64,000 nucleotides of DNA from RHKX01 sp963820055 (GCA_963820055.1 CAWFYJ010000005.1:372001-436000), one strand, 5' to 3'; counted from the first letter of the stretch, positions 1 through 8,736 are shown. Translations and numbers: made by a program. The notes: generated by a model not told the origin, from the sequence alone.

Positions 1-1
1 C

Positions 2-919
2 AGCGACGTCGCCTTTGCGGTTCCGCGTCAGGTCAAGTGGTCGCTGCCGGTCTTCGAGCTCGCCATGCTCACCGCGACCTGGCTCGCCGACCGGGATCGA
101 ACCGATGCGGCGATCAGCGTCGTCACGCACGAGCGGGCGCCGCTCGAGGTCCTCGGTCCGGCCATCAGCGACCGGGTGGTCGAGCTGCTCGCCGAGCGCG
201 GCGTCGAGCTCCTCTCCGGAACCCGGGTCGTCCGCTTCGATCAGGGCCGCCTCGTCTGCGAGGGCGGCAACGACCTCCGCGTCGACGAGGTCGTCGCCCT
301 GCCGGGGCTGAGTGTGCCGGAGATCCCCGGTGTTCCCCAGGGTCGCAACGGCTTCATCGGCTGCGACGCCGAGATGCGGGTCGACGGGCTCGATCGCATC
401 TGGGTCGCCGGCGATTCGGCATGGTTTCCGATCAAGCAGGGCGGCCTGGCCGCCCAGCAGGCCGAGATCGCCGCGGCGGGAATTCTCGGTGCTGCCGGCG
501 CCGAGGTTGAAGTTCCGCCGTTCCGGCCGGTCCTGCGCGGTGCGCTGATCACCGGCCGGGAGCCCCAATTCATGCGCGTCGAGGTCGGCGACGACGCCCG
601 CTCAGCACTGACGACGAGCCCGCTCTGGTGGCCGCCGATCAAGGTCGCCGGTCCGAGGCTCGGTCCCTATCTCGCGCGGCGCTGGAGCCTCGACGGAGAG
701 GAGCCCGGGCTCGATCAGACCGAGGACCTCGAGCCCGCTCGCGACGAGCGGGAGCACGAGGCCGCCCTCCGGCTTGCCCTCGACTTCGCCGAGATCGACG
801 GACGCGACGGCGACTACGAGGAGGCGCTGCGCTGGCTCGAGGTCGCCGAGCGCCTCAACGTGACGCTGCCCGCCGAGTTCGCGGAGCGCCGCGAGCGCTG
901 GCGAGCCGCGGTCGCCTGA
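2..919 (+). CDS. FAD-dependent NAD(P)H/sulfide-type oxidoreductase, 5' truncated
   Basis: The frame is open from the window edge, so only about 305 C-terminal residues are seen. An NAD-binding half is recognisable (VVTHERAPLEVLGPAIS near the start), followed by the second FAD motif near residue 135, VWVAGDSAWFPIKQGG in outline, as in type II NADH dehydrogenases and sulfide:quinone reductases. The KQGG-LAAQQ segment after the GD motif is typical of that group. The last 60 or so residues are charged and helical, resembling one TPR-like hairpin. The quinone-reactive cysteines of true sulfide:quinone reductases are not evident in this part. The substrate is not known; the family call is firm and the subfamily is not. 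Confidence 0.75.
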   Translation, partial: SDVAFAVPRQVKWSLPVFELAMLTATWLADRDRTDAAISVVTHERAPLEVLGPAISDRVVELLAERGVELLSGTRVVRFDQGRLVCEGGNDLRVDEVVALPGLSVPEIPGVPQGRNGFIGCDAEMRVDGLDRIWVAGDSAWFPIKQGGLAAQQAEIAAAGILGAAGAEVEVPPFRPVLRGALITGREPQFMRVEVGDDARSALTTSPLWWPPIKVAGPRLGPYLARRWSLDGEEPGLDQTEDLEPARDEREHEAALRLALDFAEIDGRDGDYEEALRWLEVAERLNVTLPAEFAERRERWRAAVA

Positions 920-948
920 CCCGCCGGGGGATCGTCGCGGACGCCCGC

Positions 949-1140
949 CTACTGCCTGGCGAGCTTCCAGCCCATCGGCGACTTCTTGACGCGGCCCATG
1001 GCGAGGAGCTCGTCGAGCCCCTGCTCTGCGTCGGCACGCTCGATGCCTTCGTTCTGGGCGATCAGGGCGGGTGTGTTGAGCGCGGGCTTCGTCTCGAGGC
1101 TGTCGAGGACGAGCTTCGCGTTTTCGCTGAGTTCGGTCAT
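949..1140 (-). CDS. small winged-helix-like hypothetical protein (63 aa)
   Basis: A 63-residue acidic/helical protein starting MTELSENAKLVLDSLE and ending GRVKKSPMGWKLARQ. The pattern of three helices followed by a short basic beta hairpin looks like a minimal winged helix, as in small actinobacterial proteins of unknown role. The ATG at 1140 was chosen because protein-like composition begins there; the longer upstream frame is arginine-rich shadow sequence. It is convergent with the oxidoreductase, whose stop lies 29 bases away. I do not recognise a named family and assign no function. Confidence 0.55.
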   Translation of the reverse strand: MTELSENAKLVLDSLETKPALNTPALIAQNEGIERADAEQGLDELLAMGRVKKSPMGWKLARQ

Positions 1141-1242
1141 TGCGGGCCGCAGCCTGCCAGAACCGCGCCGCGCGCGTATCGTCGCGTCGCCGGCCCGGCC
1201 GCCCGTCGCAACGATCGGGTGGCGGGCGTGTTCCAATGGAGG

Positions 1243-2445
1243 ATGATGCGAGCAGCGAGATGCATGGCGATCGGCGCGGTGGCCGTTGCTGCTGCCGTCG
1301 CCGTCCTGCCGGCCGCCGCAGGCGCCGCCGAGATCCAACCCGCCATCGCCTACGACCTCGACGGATCTCCGCCTCCGTCGCCGCCGTCCCAGGGCCAACT
1401 CGATCTCTATTCGCCGGACGGCGCGAAGGCCGGCGACCACAGGCCCGTCGTCGTCTACGTTCACGGCGGCGGCTGGAGCGTCGGCGACAAGTCAAACAAG
1501 ATCGCCGCCAAGGCCGATCTCTTCACCGCCGCCGGATACGCCTTCGCCAGCGTCAACTACAGGCTTTCTCCCGATCCCGTCGATCCCGCCTTCCCCGCCG
1601 ATCGGATCCGCTTCCCCGACCATCCCGACGACGTCGGCGAGGCGATCGGCTGGATCGACCGGAACGTCGGCGCCTACGGAGGCGACCCATCCCGGATCGT
1701 CCTGATCGGCCACTCGGCCGGCGCCCACCTCGTCTCCCTCCTCTCCACGAATCCGGCCTACGTGACTCGTTGGGGCGTCGACCGTCGCCATCTGATCGGC
1801 ACGGTCTCGCTGGACACCGACGCCTACGACGTCGCCGCGCGCGCGGCCGAAGGCTCGGCGCGGGCGAAGGCGTTGATCTACAACGCATTCGCGACGCCCG
1901 CCGAGAATGCCGCGGATGGGACCTGGGCGGCCGCTTCGCCGCTGCTCTTCGCCGACCGGCGTGACCCGCCGATGCTGCTCGTCACCCAGTCCCGCGCGCC
2001 GGCGCGGGCCGCGGGAGCGGCCGAGATGGCGACTGCGCTCGACGGCAGGGGAGAGGTGCTGGCAGTTCCCTACGACCACGAGGGGATCAACGCCGCCGTC
2101 GGCTCCGATGAGGATCCCGCCGGGGAGACGGCGGCGATCATGGCGTTCATCGACGACGCCCTAGCCGCTTCCCGGCCATCGAAGACACGGATCGAGCGCG
2201 CGCCGAAGGCCACGGTCCGCCTTCGCGGGGACCGATCGCGTGCGCGGGTGCGCTTCCGGTTCCGGGCCGTCACCGGCGCGGACCACTTCGAGTGCCGCCT
2301 CGACGGCGCCGGCTTCCGCCGCTGCGCATCCCCCGCCACCTACCGAACCGGCAAGGGCCGGCACCGGTTCAAGGTCAGGGCGATCGCCTCGAACGGGGCG
2401 GCCGGGCCCGTGCGGGTGGTCCGCTTCCGGGTCGCCGTTCGCTAG
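1243..2445 (+). CDS. secreted alpha/beta hydrolase (esterase) with C-terminal beta-sandwich-like domain
   Basis: A 400-residue secreted hydrolase of the BD-FAE/hormone-sensitive-lipase-like esterase group. An alanine-rich signal peptide covers about residues 1-29 (ends AAAGAAE). The oxyanion-hole motif HGGG begins at His74, the nucleophile motif is GHSAG with Ser158, and the likely catalytic His is His279 in PYDHEG. Residues from about 310 form a separate domain with the pattern FECRLDGAGFRRC and HRFKVRA, an Ig/fibronectin-like module seen in secreted proteins of deep-branching Actinobacteria. The start is uncertain: ATG at 1243 or 1246, both too close to GGAGG at 1238-1242 for a normal ribosome site. 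The 3' end overlaps the convergent gene by 4 nt. Confidence 0.8.
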   Translation: MMRAARCMAIGAVAVAAAVAVLPAAAGAAEIQPAIAYDLDGSPPPSPPSQGQLDLYSPDGAKAGDHRPVVVYVHGGGWSVGDKSNKIAAKADLFTAAGYAFASVNYRLSPDPVDPAFPADRIRFPDHPDDVGEAIGWIDRNVGAYGGDPSRIVLIGHSAGAHLVSLLSTNPAYVTRWGVDRRHLIGTVSLDTDAYDVAARAAEGSARAKALIYNAFATPAENAADGTWAAASPLLFADRRDPPMLLVTQSRAPARAAGAAEMATALDGRGEVLAVPYDHEGINAAVGSDEDPAGETAAIMAFIDDALAASRPSKTRIERAPKATVRLRGDRSRARVRFRFRAVTGADHFECRLDGAGFRRCASPATYRTGKGRHRFKVRAIASNGAAGPVRVVRFRVAVR

Positions 2446-2690
2446 AGCGCGCCGGACTCGCCGGGCCGGAGCTCGTCGATCAACGCCCAGAGCGAGACGA
2501 TCGCCCAGACCCCCTCGAGAAGCAGGAAGCCGATCTGCCCGCCGATCGCCGCCAGGACGGCGAGGATCGCCGAGCCGATCAGGTTGAGGACGAGGTAGGA
2601 GATCGACCGCTGGTCGAGGCGGCCGAACTGCGCGCCCGCGAAGGCGACGAGGATCAACACGGCGCCGATGATCTGAACGAGCTGTTCCAC
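2442..2690 (-). CDS. CBU_0592-like small membrane protein
   Basis: An 82-residue protein with three hydrophobic segments (LVQIIGAVLILVAFAGAQ, YLVLNLIGSAILAVLAA, GFLLLEGVWAIVSLWALI), the arrangement of the CBU_0592-like family of unknown function. GTG at 2690 is preferred over GTG at 2717, because a TAGCTT box lies 10 nt upstream of it, the family usually begins right at the first membrane segment, and no ribosome site supports the longer form. It is convergent with the esterase and overlaps its stop codon. Confidence 0.65.
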   Translation of the reverse strand: MEQLVQIIGAVLILVAFAGAQFGRLDQRSISYLVLNLIGSAILAVLAAIGGQIGFLLLEGVWAIVSLWALIDELRPGESGAL

Positions 2691-2751
2691 GGTCGGGCGG
2701 AAGCTACAGCCGCTCACCGCCGCTCGCCCGCCGATCGAGGAGGGCGGCGGT

Positions 2752-4014
2752 CTAGGTCAGTTCGGCCGTCTCGGCCTCGGGGCCGGGGAATTCGCGCAGC
2801 GTCTGGCGGCGGAGCGCCACGACGCCGCCGATCACGAAGACGGACATCAGCACGACGCCGGCGAGCTCGTGGAAGGCGGGGGTGGGCGACCACCAGATCA
2901 AGATCAGGAGGACCAGTGCCGTACCCGCGCTCGCCCACATCGGATCGCGGAGCGCCGGTGCGACGTGCTGCCGGATCCAGGTCGCGGCCCGCGTCTGGCT
3001 GCCGAGGGCGACCGCCAGGAGGACCACGATCCCGTAGGCGATCGTCGCGACCGCCATCGTCTTCAGCAGCTCGGTGCCGATCCCGTAGGCGGCGCTGATC
3101 GCCGGCTTGACCGAGTCGGTCGCCGCGAGCTGATTGACGAGGGTCGTGCCGAGCAGGTCGCGGATTGTCAGCGTCGCCACGCCGACGACGATCAGCGCGA
3201 GTCCGACCGACGTCAGCGTTCGCAGCCGGGTGCCGCGGGAGATGAAGACGGCGAGGGCGAGCAGGAAGAACGTCAGCAGCGGCAGTATCGTCGCGAGCTT
3301 CTGGATCAGGCTACTGACGTCCTGGATCGTCGAGATCTCGTTCGGCGCGATCACCTGGAGTGCGGCCTGGCCGTTGCCGGCCTCGATGGCGGCCTTGGCG
3401 GCCTCGCCGGACCCGAGGCCGGTCTTCGGGGGCTGGATGCCGAGCTTCTCGGTGACGGCCGATCGGATCTGAGTCAGATCGAGCGTCGTCGCCCCGGTCT
3501 TCGCCTGGGCCGCCGTCAGTTTCGACTGCGCCTCGCCGAGGATCCCGGTGCCGATCGGCTCGTTGTTGGCGATCGCGATGAACGCCGTGCTCGCCTGTCG
3601 GTTCGCCTCCTCCCAGAGATTCTGGATCGCGGAGGTCTGAAGGATCTGGTTGACGGCCTTGTTGAAGAGCTGGCTGAGGCCGGACGCGGCGGGGCCGGCG
3701 AGCGGGGCGGCCTTGGGGGGCAGGAGCTGGGCGAGTTCGGCCTGGACGTTGCCCCCGGCGAAGATCTGTGCAGTCAGGTAGTTAGCGAGCTCGGTGCGGA
3801 TCTCTTCGTTGGCGAGGAGTGCGCTGCTGGTTGCGACCCACTGGTCGGTGTCGTAGACCTCGCGCTTCACCCAGAGCGACACGAGCGAGACGATCCCGGT
3901 GAGGGTGGCGACGAGGACCAGGATGATCGCGAGCCGGCGGCGGTTGCGGACCGTCATGCCGGTGAACTTCTCGGGCTCCTCGGCGGCGACTTCCTTGGTC
4001 TCTTCCTCGCTCAC
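2752..4014 (-). CDS. actinobacterial integral membrane protein, function unknown (420 aa)
   Basis: A 420-residue protein with an acidic cytoplasmic N-terminus, one membrane segment near residues 29-50 (LAIILVLVATLTGIVSLVSLW), a large presumably extracytoplasmic helical region to about 235, and further hydrophobic segments near 240-260, 265-290, 315-340 and 360-400. The motif VYDTDQWVAT after the first segment recurs in conserved actinobacterial membrane proteins. No catalytic motif is visible. The GTG start at 4014 lies 6 nt downstream of GATAAT (4021-4026 on the minus strand), consistent with a leaderless message. Function is unknown. Confidence 0.7.
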   Translation of the reverse strand: MSEEETKEVAAEEPEKFTGMTVRNRRRLAIILVLVATLTGIVSLVSLWVKREVYDTDQWVATSSALLANEEIRTELANYLTAQIFAGGNVQAELAQLLPPKAAPLAGPAASGLSQLFNKAVNQILQTSAIQNLWEEANRQASTAFIAIANNEPIGTGILGEAQSKLTAAQAKTGATTLDLTQIRSAVTEKLGIQPPKTGLGSGEAAKAAIEAGNGQAALQVIAPNEISTIQDVSSLIQKLATILPLLTFFLLALAVFISRGTRLRTLTSVGLALIVVGVATLTIRDLLGTTLVNQLAATDSVKPAISAAYGIGTELLKTMAVATIAYGIVVLLAVALGSQTRAATWIRQHVAPALRDPMWASAGTALVLLILIWWSPTPAFHELAGVVLMSVFVIGGVVALRRQTLREFPGPEAETAELT

Positions 4015-4020
4015 GAAACG

Positions 4021-4026
4021 ATTATC
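4021..4026 (-). promoter_or_regulatory. -10 box (GATAAT) for membrane protein gene, leaderless type
   Basis: GATAAT on the minus strand ends 6 nt before the GTG start at 4014. There is no ribosome binding site between, so the transcript probably begins at the start codon. Confidence 0.5.
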
Positions 4027-4086
4027 CCGCGAATCGGGAACCGTGCGTCACCCGATGGGGGTGAAGGGTCTTCGGTGGGACCCCGA

Positions 4087-5487
4087 TCAGGGCGCCTTGA
4101 CACCAGCGCGCTCCTCGAAGACCGCCTGGATGTCCTCGAGATGCTTCCCCTTCGTCTCGGGGACGAGGCGCATGCAGAAGAAGAACGTGACGACGCATAC
4201 CGCCGCGTAGAAGAAGAAGGCGCCGCTGTTGCCGAGCGCGTCGATCAGCAGCAGGAACGTCAGCGAGACCAGGAAGTTGAAGAACCAGTTGGCCATCGTG
4301 CCCACGGCGGCGGCCTTGCTGCGGACCCGGAGCGGGTAGATCTCCGAGTTCATCAGCCAGAAGATCGGGCCGAGGCCGATCGCGAAGGCGCCGACGTACA
4401 TCATCAGGCTGCCGATCGCGACGAGCGAGCCGATCGTGCTGCCCGCGCCGACGATGAAGACGAGGGCGAGGATCGAGAGCGCGACGGCCATCAGCGCGCT
4501 GCCCCAGAGCAGCAGCGGGCGGCGGCCGGCGCGGTCGAGGAGGCGGATAGCGACGAGCGTCATTCCGACGTTGACGATGCCGACGGCGACCGAGGCGAGG
4601 ATCGCGGCCGACGAGCTGTCGACGCCGGTGTAGCCGACGATGGTCGGGGCGAAGTAGATGACGGTGTTGATGCCCGAGACCTGCTGCAGGATCGCGAGGC
4701 CGACGCCGACGACCAGCGCCGCCCGCACGACCGGATGGTTGAGATCCTTCCAGCCGCCCGGCTCCTCGACGATGCTCTCGGCGATCTCGTCGAGCTCGGC
4801 GTCGATCAGCGCCGGATCGTCCTCGCGGATCGTCTCGAGCACGGCCTTGGCCTCGTATCCGCGGCCGGCCATGACGAGCCAGCGCGGGCTCTGCGGCATC
4901 TTCAGCATCCCGATCAGCAGGAGAACGGCCGGGACGGCACCGAGCGCGAGCATCGCCCGCCAGTCGCCGCTGCTGTCGAAGATCAGCCCGACGGCGTAGG
5001 CGACGACGATGCCGATCGTCACGGCGAGCTGGAAAAAGGTGACGAGGCGGCCGCGGATGTCGGGCGGGGAGACCTCGGAGATGTAGACGGGGGCGGTCGC
5101 GGAGGCGAGGCCGATCGCGACGCCGATGATCACGCGGGCGGCGACGAGGACGCCCTCGACGTTGGCGGCCGCGGCGCTGAGCGAGCCGATGATGAAGACG
5201 ACGGCCGAGCCGATGATGAGGATGCGGCGCCCGTACTGGTCGGAGAGCCGGCCCGCGAACGCGGCGCCGACGACGGCGCCGATCGGGACGGCGGCGACGA
5301 CCAGCCCGGACCCGAAGCTGGAGAGCCCGAAGTCGGGCTCGATGAACAGCAGGGCGCTGGCGATGACGCCGGTGTCGTAGCCGAAGAGCAGTCCGCCGAG
5401 GCCGGCGATCGCCGCGGTCGCGATGACCATCCGCATGGCGTGGCCACGGCTCTCCTCCGCCTGCGCGCTGCTCTCCCCAGAGCTCAC
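4087..5487 (-). CDS. sugar porter family MFS transporter
   Basis: A 466-residue, twelve-segment transporter of the sugar porter family (XylE/GLUT-like), probably a proton-coupled sugar importer. Family signatures are present in order: GYDTGVIA in segment 1, GRLSDQYGRR in the loop between segments 2 and 3, PRWL before the central cytoplasmic loop, QQVSGINTVIYFAP in segment 7, and VPETKGKHLEDI after segment 12. The substrate cannot be read from the sequence and there is no neighbouring sugar catabolic operon. The GTG at 5487 sits 7 nt downstream of TAGGAT, suggesting a leaderless transcript. Confidence 0.88.
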   Translation of the reverse strand: MSSGESSAQAEESRGHAMRMVIATAAIAGLGGLLFGYDTGVIASALLFIEPDFGLSSFGSGLVVAAVPIGAVVGAAFAGRLSDQYGRRILIIGSAVVFIIGSLSAAAANVEGVLVAARVIIGVAIGLASATAPVYISEVSPPDIRGRLVTFFQLAVTIGIVVAYAVGLIFDSSGDWRAMLALGAVPAVLLLIGMLKMPQSPRWLVMAGRGYEAKAVLETIREDDPALIDAELDEIAESIVEEPGGWKDLNHPVVRAALVVGVGLAILQQVSGINTVIYFAPTIVGYTGVDSSSAAILASVAVGIVNVGMTLVAIRLLDRAGRRPLLLWGSALMAVALSILALVFIVGAGSTIGSLVAIGSLMMYVGAFAIGLGPIFWLMNSEIYPLRVRSKAAAVGTMANWFFNFLVSLTFLLLIDALGNSGAFFFYAAVCVVTFFFCMRLVPETKGKHLEDIQAVFEERAGVKAP

Positions 5488-5494
5488 GAACGTG

Positions 5495-5500
5495 ATCCTA
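5495..5500 (-). promoter_or_regulatory. -10 box (TAGGAT) for the MFS gene, leaderless type
   Basis: TAGGAT on the minus strand ends 7 nt before the GTG start at 5487. The same TAGGATCACG string precedes the HIT gene at 27031, which supports a recurring promoter type. Confidence 0.55.
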
Positions 5501-5548
5501 TTCCCGATTGCGGCGCTGCGCGACCGGCGCTCGGCTCGAACCCGGGGT

Positions 5549-7405
5549 TCAGCCCTCGGCGAGCACCTGCTCGGCGGCCGCCTCGGCGGCGTCGAGCTGT
5601 TCGGCGACGAGGTCGAGGCCGCGGTCCCAGAACCCGGGGTCCGTCAGGTCGACGCCGACGATCGCCGCGAGCTCCTCGGGCGGGCGCGAGCCGCCGGAGG
5701 CGAGCATCTCCAGGTACTCGGGGACGATCTCCTGCCCGCGCTCCTCGTAGAGGCGGTAGACGGAGAGGGCGAGGAGTTGCCCGTAGGCGTATGCGTAGAC
5801 GTAGCCGGGCGAGCCGATGAAGTGGGGGACGTACGACCACCAGGACCGGTAGCCCTCGGTCACCTCGACGGCGTCGCCGAGCAGCTCCGTCTGGGTCTCG
5901 TACCAGAGCTCGCCGAAGCGCTCGACGGCGAGCTCGCCCTCGGTGCGGCGGGCGGTGTGGACGCGATCCTCGAACTGGTTCATGGCGATCTGGCGGAAGA
6001 CGGTCGCGATCTGACCTTCGATCGACTCGGCCAGAAGGTTGAGGCGCGATCGCGGGTCGTCGGCCTGAGCGAGCAGGCGCCCGAAGACGAGCTCCTCGGC
6101 GAAGACCGACGCGGTCTCGGCGACCGTCAGCGGGGTGTTCTGATGGAAGACGCCCTGCTCGGCGGCGAGGAACTGGTGGATTCCGTGGCCGAGCTCGTGG
6201 GCGAGGGTCGTCACATCGCGACGGCGGTCGGTCCAGTTCAGCATCACGTAGGGGTGCACGGACGGGACCGTCGAGGCGCTGAAGGCACCGCCGCGCTTCG
6301 ACGGCCGCGGCGGCACGTCGATCCACCGCTCGTTCATGAACCGGCCCGCGATCTCGCTCATCCGCGGCGACACCGAGTCGAAGGTCTCGAGGACGATCTC
6401 GCGACCCTCCTCCCAGCCGATCTGCTCGTCGTCGGCGCCGACGACGGCCATCCTGTCGTAGTCGGCGAGGCGGTCGATGCCGAGCAGCTTCGCCTTCGTC
6501 CGGTACCAGCGGCGCGCGAGCTCGTTGCGGTTGCGGACCGCTTCGACGAGCGCCTGCACCGACTCGTCGGAGGCCTCGTTGGAGAGGTTCCGGGTGGCTA
6601 GCCAGTGCGGGTAGGAGCGGAGGCGGTCCTTCGTCGCCTTCTCCTGCAGCAGCGTGTTGAAGGCGTAGGCGCGGGTCCGCAGGCCGGGCTCGAGCGCGGC
6701 GGTGACCGCTTCGGCGACCGTGCGGCGGCGCTCGCGGTCGGGGTCGAAGAGCCCGGAGAGCGCGACGTCGAGCTGGACCGGCTCGTCGGCTTCGGGAAGG
6801 TCGACGCGGATCGCCGACGTGAGCTCGTCGAAGAGGCGCGACCAGGCGCCGGCTCCGGTCAGCGAGAGCTCGGAGATGATCCGCTCCTCGGGCCCGCTCA
6901 GCAGATGCGGCCGGTAACGGCGTTCCATCCGCAGGTGGTGGCGGCAGAAGTCCAGGCCCTCGGTGGCGAGGAGCTCGTCGGCCCGCTCGTCGTCGATCGC
7001 CACCCACTCGAGCTCGAAGAAGACGAGCCGCGTCTGGATCTGGGTCGCCCGCTCCGACGATCCCTGCAGGAGCGCGCCGTTGGCCGGGTCCTCGGTGTCG
7101 GCGGCGAACCTGAGGTGGGCGAAGTTGAGCGCCCGCCCGACGAGCTCGGAGAGGCGGGCGAGACGTTCCATGGCGTCACGGAGGCCGGCCCCGTCGAGGT
7201 CGGCGACCTTGCCCTCGAAGTCGGCGGCGAACTGCTCGGAGATCCGGTCGGCCTCGTCGAGGAGGGCGTCGACCGCGGCCTTGTCGTCTCCGGCTTCGAC
7301 CTCGACGCCGGCGGCCTCGAGGTCGATCAGGTCGGTCAGGTCCCAGGCACCCGGATCGTCGGCGTCGGTATCGGCGGAGACCTGATCGTCGGTACGGGTG
7401 CTCAT
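5549..7405 (-). CDS. pepF: oligoendopeptidase F, M3 family metallopeptidase
   Basis: A 618-residue cytoplasmic zinc oligopeptidase that trims short peptides. The zinc motif HELGH is at residues 403-407, followed by the third ligand context ETASVFAEEL. The N-terminal alpha-helical half (residues about 20-330) is typical of PepF, and the length matches the family norm of about 600. ATG at 7405 was chosen over TTG at 7414 because TAGCTT lies 7 nt upstream of it, the spacing seen for other leaderless genes here; the TTG would overlap that box. It is a monocistronic minus-strand gene between a CsbD gene and the MFS transporter. Confidence 0.92.
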   Translation of the reverse strand: MSTRTDDQVSADTDADDPGAWDLTDLIDLEAAGVEVEAGDDKAAVDALLDEADRISEQFAADFEGKVADLDGAGLRDAMERLARLSELVGRALNFAHLRFAADTEDPANGALLQGSSERATQIQTRLVFFELEWVAIDDERADELLATEGLDFCRHHLRMERRYRPHLLSGPEERIISELSLTGAGAWSRLFDELTSAIRVDLPEADEPVQLDVALSGLFDPDRERRRTVAEAVTAALEPGLRTRAYAFNTLLQEKATKDRLRSYPHWLATRNLSNEASDESVQALVEAVRNRNELARRWYRTKAKLLGIDRLADYDRMAVVGADDEQIGWEEGREIVLETFDSVSPRMSEIAGRFMNERWIDVPPRPSKRGGAFSASTVPSVHPYVMLNWTDRRRDVTTLAHELGHGIHQFLAAEQGVFHQNTPLTVAETASVFAEELVFGRLLAQADDPRSRLNLLAESIEGQIATVFRQIAMNQFEDRVHTARRTEGELAVERFGELWYETQTELLGDAVEVTEGYRSWWSYVPHFIGSPGYVYAYAYGQLLALSVYRLYEERGQEIVPEYLEMLASGGSRPPEELAAIVGVDLTDPGFWDRGLDLVAEQLDAAEAAAEQVLAEG

Positions 7406-7412
7406 CGCGGGC

Positions 7413-7418
7413 AAGCTA
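7413..7418 (-). promoter_or_regulatory. -10 box (TAGCTT) for pepF, leaderless type
   Basis: TAGCTT on the minus strand ends 7 nt before the ATG at 7405, with no Shine-Dalgarno sequence in between. It decides the start of pepF. Confidence 0.5.
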
Positions 7419-7447
7419 ACAGGCGCCTGCCCGCGACGAGCCTCGTC

Positions 7448-7657
7448 TCAGTCCTTGCCCTTGACCTTGTCGGCAGCCCCGCCGATCGCGTCGCCGACCT
7501 TGTCGGCCGCGTCGCCGACCTTCTGCTTGGCGTCGCCCGCGGTCTGGTCGACCTTGCCCTCGTTCTTGAGGTCGTCGTCGCCGGTCAGGCTCCCGGCCGC
7601 TTCCTTGAGCCGGCCCTTGCCCTCGTCGACCTTGCCCTCAGTCTTCTCGTCCGCCAT
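7448..7657 (-). CDS. CsbD family stress protein
   Basis: A 69-residue, very hydrophilic Lys/Asp/Gly-rich protein beginning MADEKTEGKVDEGKGRLKEAAG, the CsbD signature. CsbD proteins are abundant general-stress proteins of unclear biochemical role; in Bacillus subtilis the gene is under SigB. The second half carries repeats of the type VGDAADKVGDAIGGAADKV, likely amphipathic helix. A GAGAGGA ribosome site lies upstream, and a SigB-like promoter is described separately. Confidence 0.88.
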   Translation of the reverse strand: MADEKTEGKVDEGKGRLKEAAGSLTGDDDLKNEGKVDQTAGDAKQKVGDAADKVGDAIGGAADKVKGKD

Positions 7658-7708
7658 TTGAATCGAAGTCCTCTCGTCGTGGGTCGCATTTGGTTACGGA
7701 CAACACAG

Positions 7709-7734
7709 ATTCCCGTTACCGGCCAGGGTCAAAC
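7709..7734 (-). promoter_or_regulatory. SigB/SigF-like promoter of the CsbD gene
   Basis: Read on the minus strand, GTTT (7731-7734) is followed after 16 nt by GGGAAT (7709-7714). This matches the GTTT-N14/17-GGGWAT form recognised by alternative stress sigma factors of the SigB/SigF group, and it lies about 50 nt upstream of the CsbD start. The match and the stress-gene target support each other; it is still a prediction. Confidence 0.5.
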
Positions 7735-7805
7735 GCCCGTCCCCGACCGGAGCGGGGGCGGGGCCGGAAGGGAAACGCGGGGGTGGGGCGAATCTGGGGT
7801 CACCG

Positions 7806-8702
7806 ATGAGCAAGACCGCAACCAAGTCCAGGCCCCGCCGCAGCGGCTCCAGCGCCTCGAGCGCCACCGGAACCCCGAACGGCAAGACCCTCTCCACCTA
7901 CATCACGGAGCGCTTCGACGAGTTCTCGCGCTCGCAGAAGGATGTAGCCCGCTACATCGTCGACCACCTCGAGGAGGCGGCCTTCCAGACCGCCGAGGAA
8001 CTCGCTCGTCGCGCCGACACGTCGTCGTCGACGGTCGTCCGGTTCTCGCAGGCGCTCGGTTTCGACGGTTATCCCGAGCTGCAGCAGGCGGCCATCGAGG
8101 AATACCGGGCCACGGTCGCGACGACCGGCAGCACCGCCGGCGGCGCCCTGTTCGACTTCGACCACACCGAATTCGAGGCCTCGCTGGCCGCCGATCACGC
8201 GAACATCGAGAGCACCGTCCGCGGGCTGACCCGCGAATCGGTCGAGCTCTGCGTCCGCGAGCTCGCGACCGCCCACCGCGTCGTCATCGTCGCGATGGAC
8301 CAGATGGCCTTCTTCGCCTCCTACCTACGGCACATGCTGGCCCTGCTCGACATTCGCGCCGAGACGATCACCCAGCCTCGCCAGGAGTCGATCACCCGGC
8401 TCGGCAACGTCGACGAGGACACGCTCGTCGTGGCCTTCTCGGCCGGCCGCGCCCATCCGCTCGTCATCCGGGCGATGAAGCTGGCCCGCCACCGCGGCGC
8501 CCACACGATGGCGATCACGGACGCGACCCTCTCGGACGTCGGCGAACACGCCGAGCACACGCTCTACTGGTCGTCGGACTCGCCCTCTTACACGCGCTCG
8601 ACGACGGCGCTGCTCGCCCTCGTCGAGGCTCTCGCCCACGGCGTCTACGCCCGGGACAAGGCCGCGTTCAAGGATCGCATCAGAGCTTTCAAGCTCAAGT
8701 AG
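7806..8702 (+). CDS. MurR/RpiR family transcriptional regulator
   Basis: A 298-residue regulator. After a basic low-complexity N-terminus (1-35), residues about 38-115 form the RpiR-type helix-turn-helix (SRSQKDVARYIVDHLEEAAF, then SSSTVVRFSQALGFDGYPEL). Residues about 140-275 form a SIS sugar-isomerase-type domain that normally binds a phosphosugar. RpiR regulators usually control adjacent sugar genes; here the next gene, 48 bases downstream on the same strand, is pdxS. A GAATCT box lies 10 nt upstream of the ATG, so it may be leaderless. The effector and targets are unknown. Confidence 0.85.
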   Translation: MSKTATKSRPRRSGSSASSATGTPNGKTLSTYITERFDEFSRSQKDVARYIVDHLEEAAFQTAEELARRADTSSSTVVRFSQALGFDGYPELQQAAIEEYRATVATTGSTAGGALFDFDHTEFEASLAADHANIESTVRGLTRESVELCVRELATAHRVVIVAMDQMAFFASYLRHMLALLDIRAETITQPRQESITRLGNVDEDTLVVAFSAGRAHPLVIRAMKLARHRGAHTMAITDATLSDVGEHAEHTLYWSSDSPSYTRSTTALLALVEALAHGVYARDKAAFKDRIRAFKLK

Positions 8703-8735
8703 AGAGGGCGCGCCCGACCCGGGCGTTTCCTCTCT
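8701..8735 (+). terminator. two-step hairpin between rpiR-type gene and pdxS
   Basis: The stop codon of the regulator runs directly into a hairpin: outer arms AGAGAGG (8701-8707) and CCTCTCT (8729-8735), inner arms CGCCCG (8711-8716) and CGGGCG (8720-8725) with an ACC loop. The following tract is pyrimidine-rich rather than pure T, so it may be a weak terminator or an operator next to the pdxS -10 box. Confidence 0.5.
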
Positions 8736-8736
8736 C

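Noticed and set aside
5520..5560. TTCGAA-like tRNA T-loop signal near the end of pepF
   Set aside because: No cloverleaf can be formed around it; it lies between coding regions as ordinary GC-rich sequence.
2869..5820. 983-codon plus-strand open frame opposite the membrane protein and MFS genes
   Set aside because: Its product is repetitive, full of Asp/Arg/Gly, and has no domain; both minus-strand genes under it have clear family motifs. Long antisense frames are expected at this GC content.
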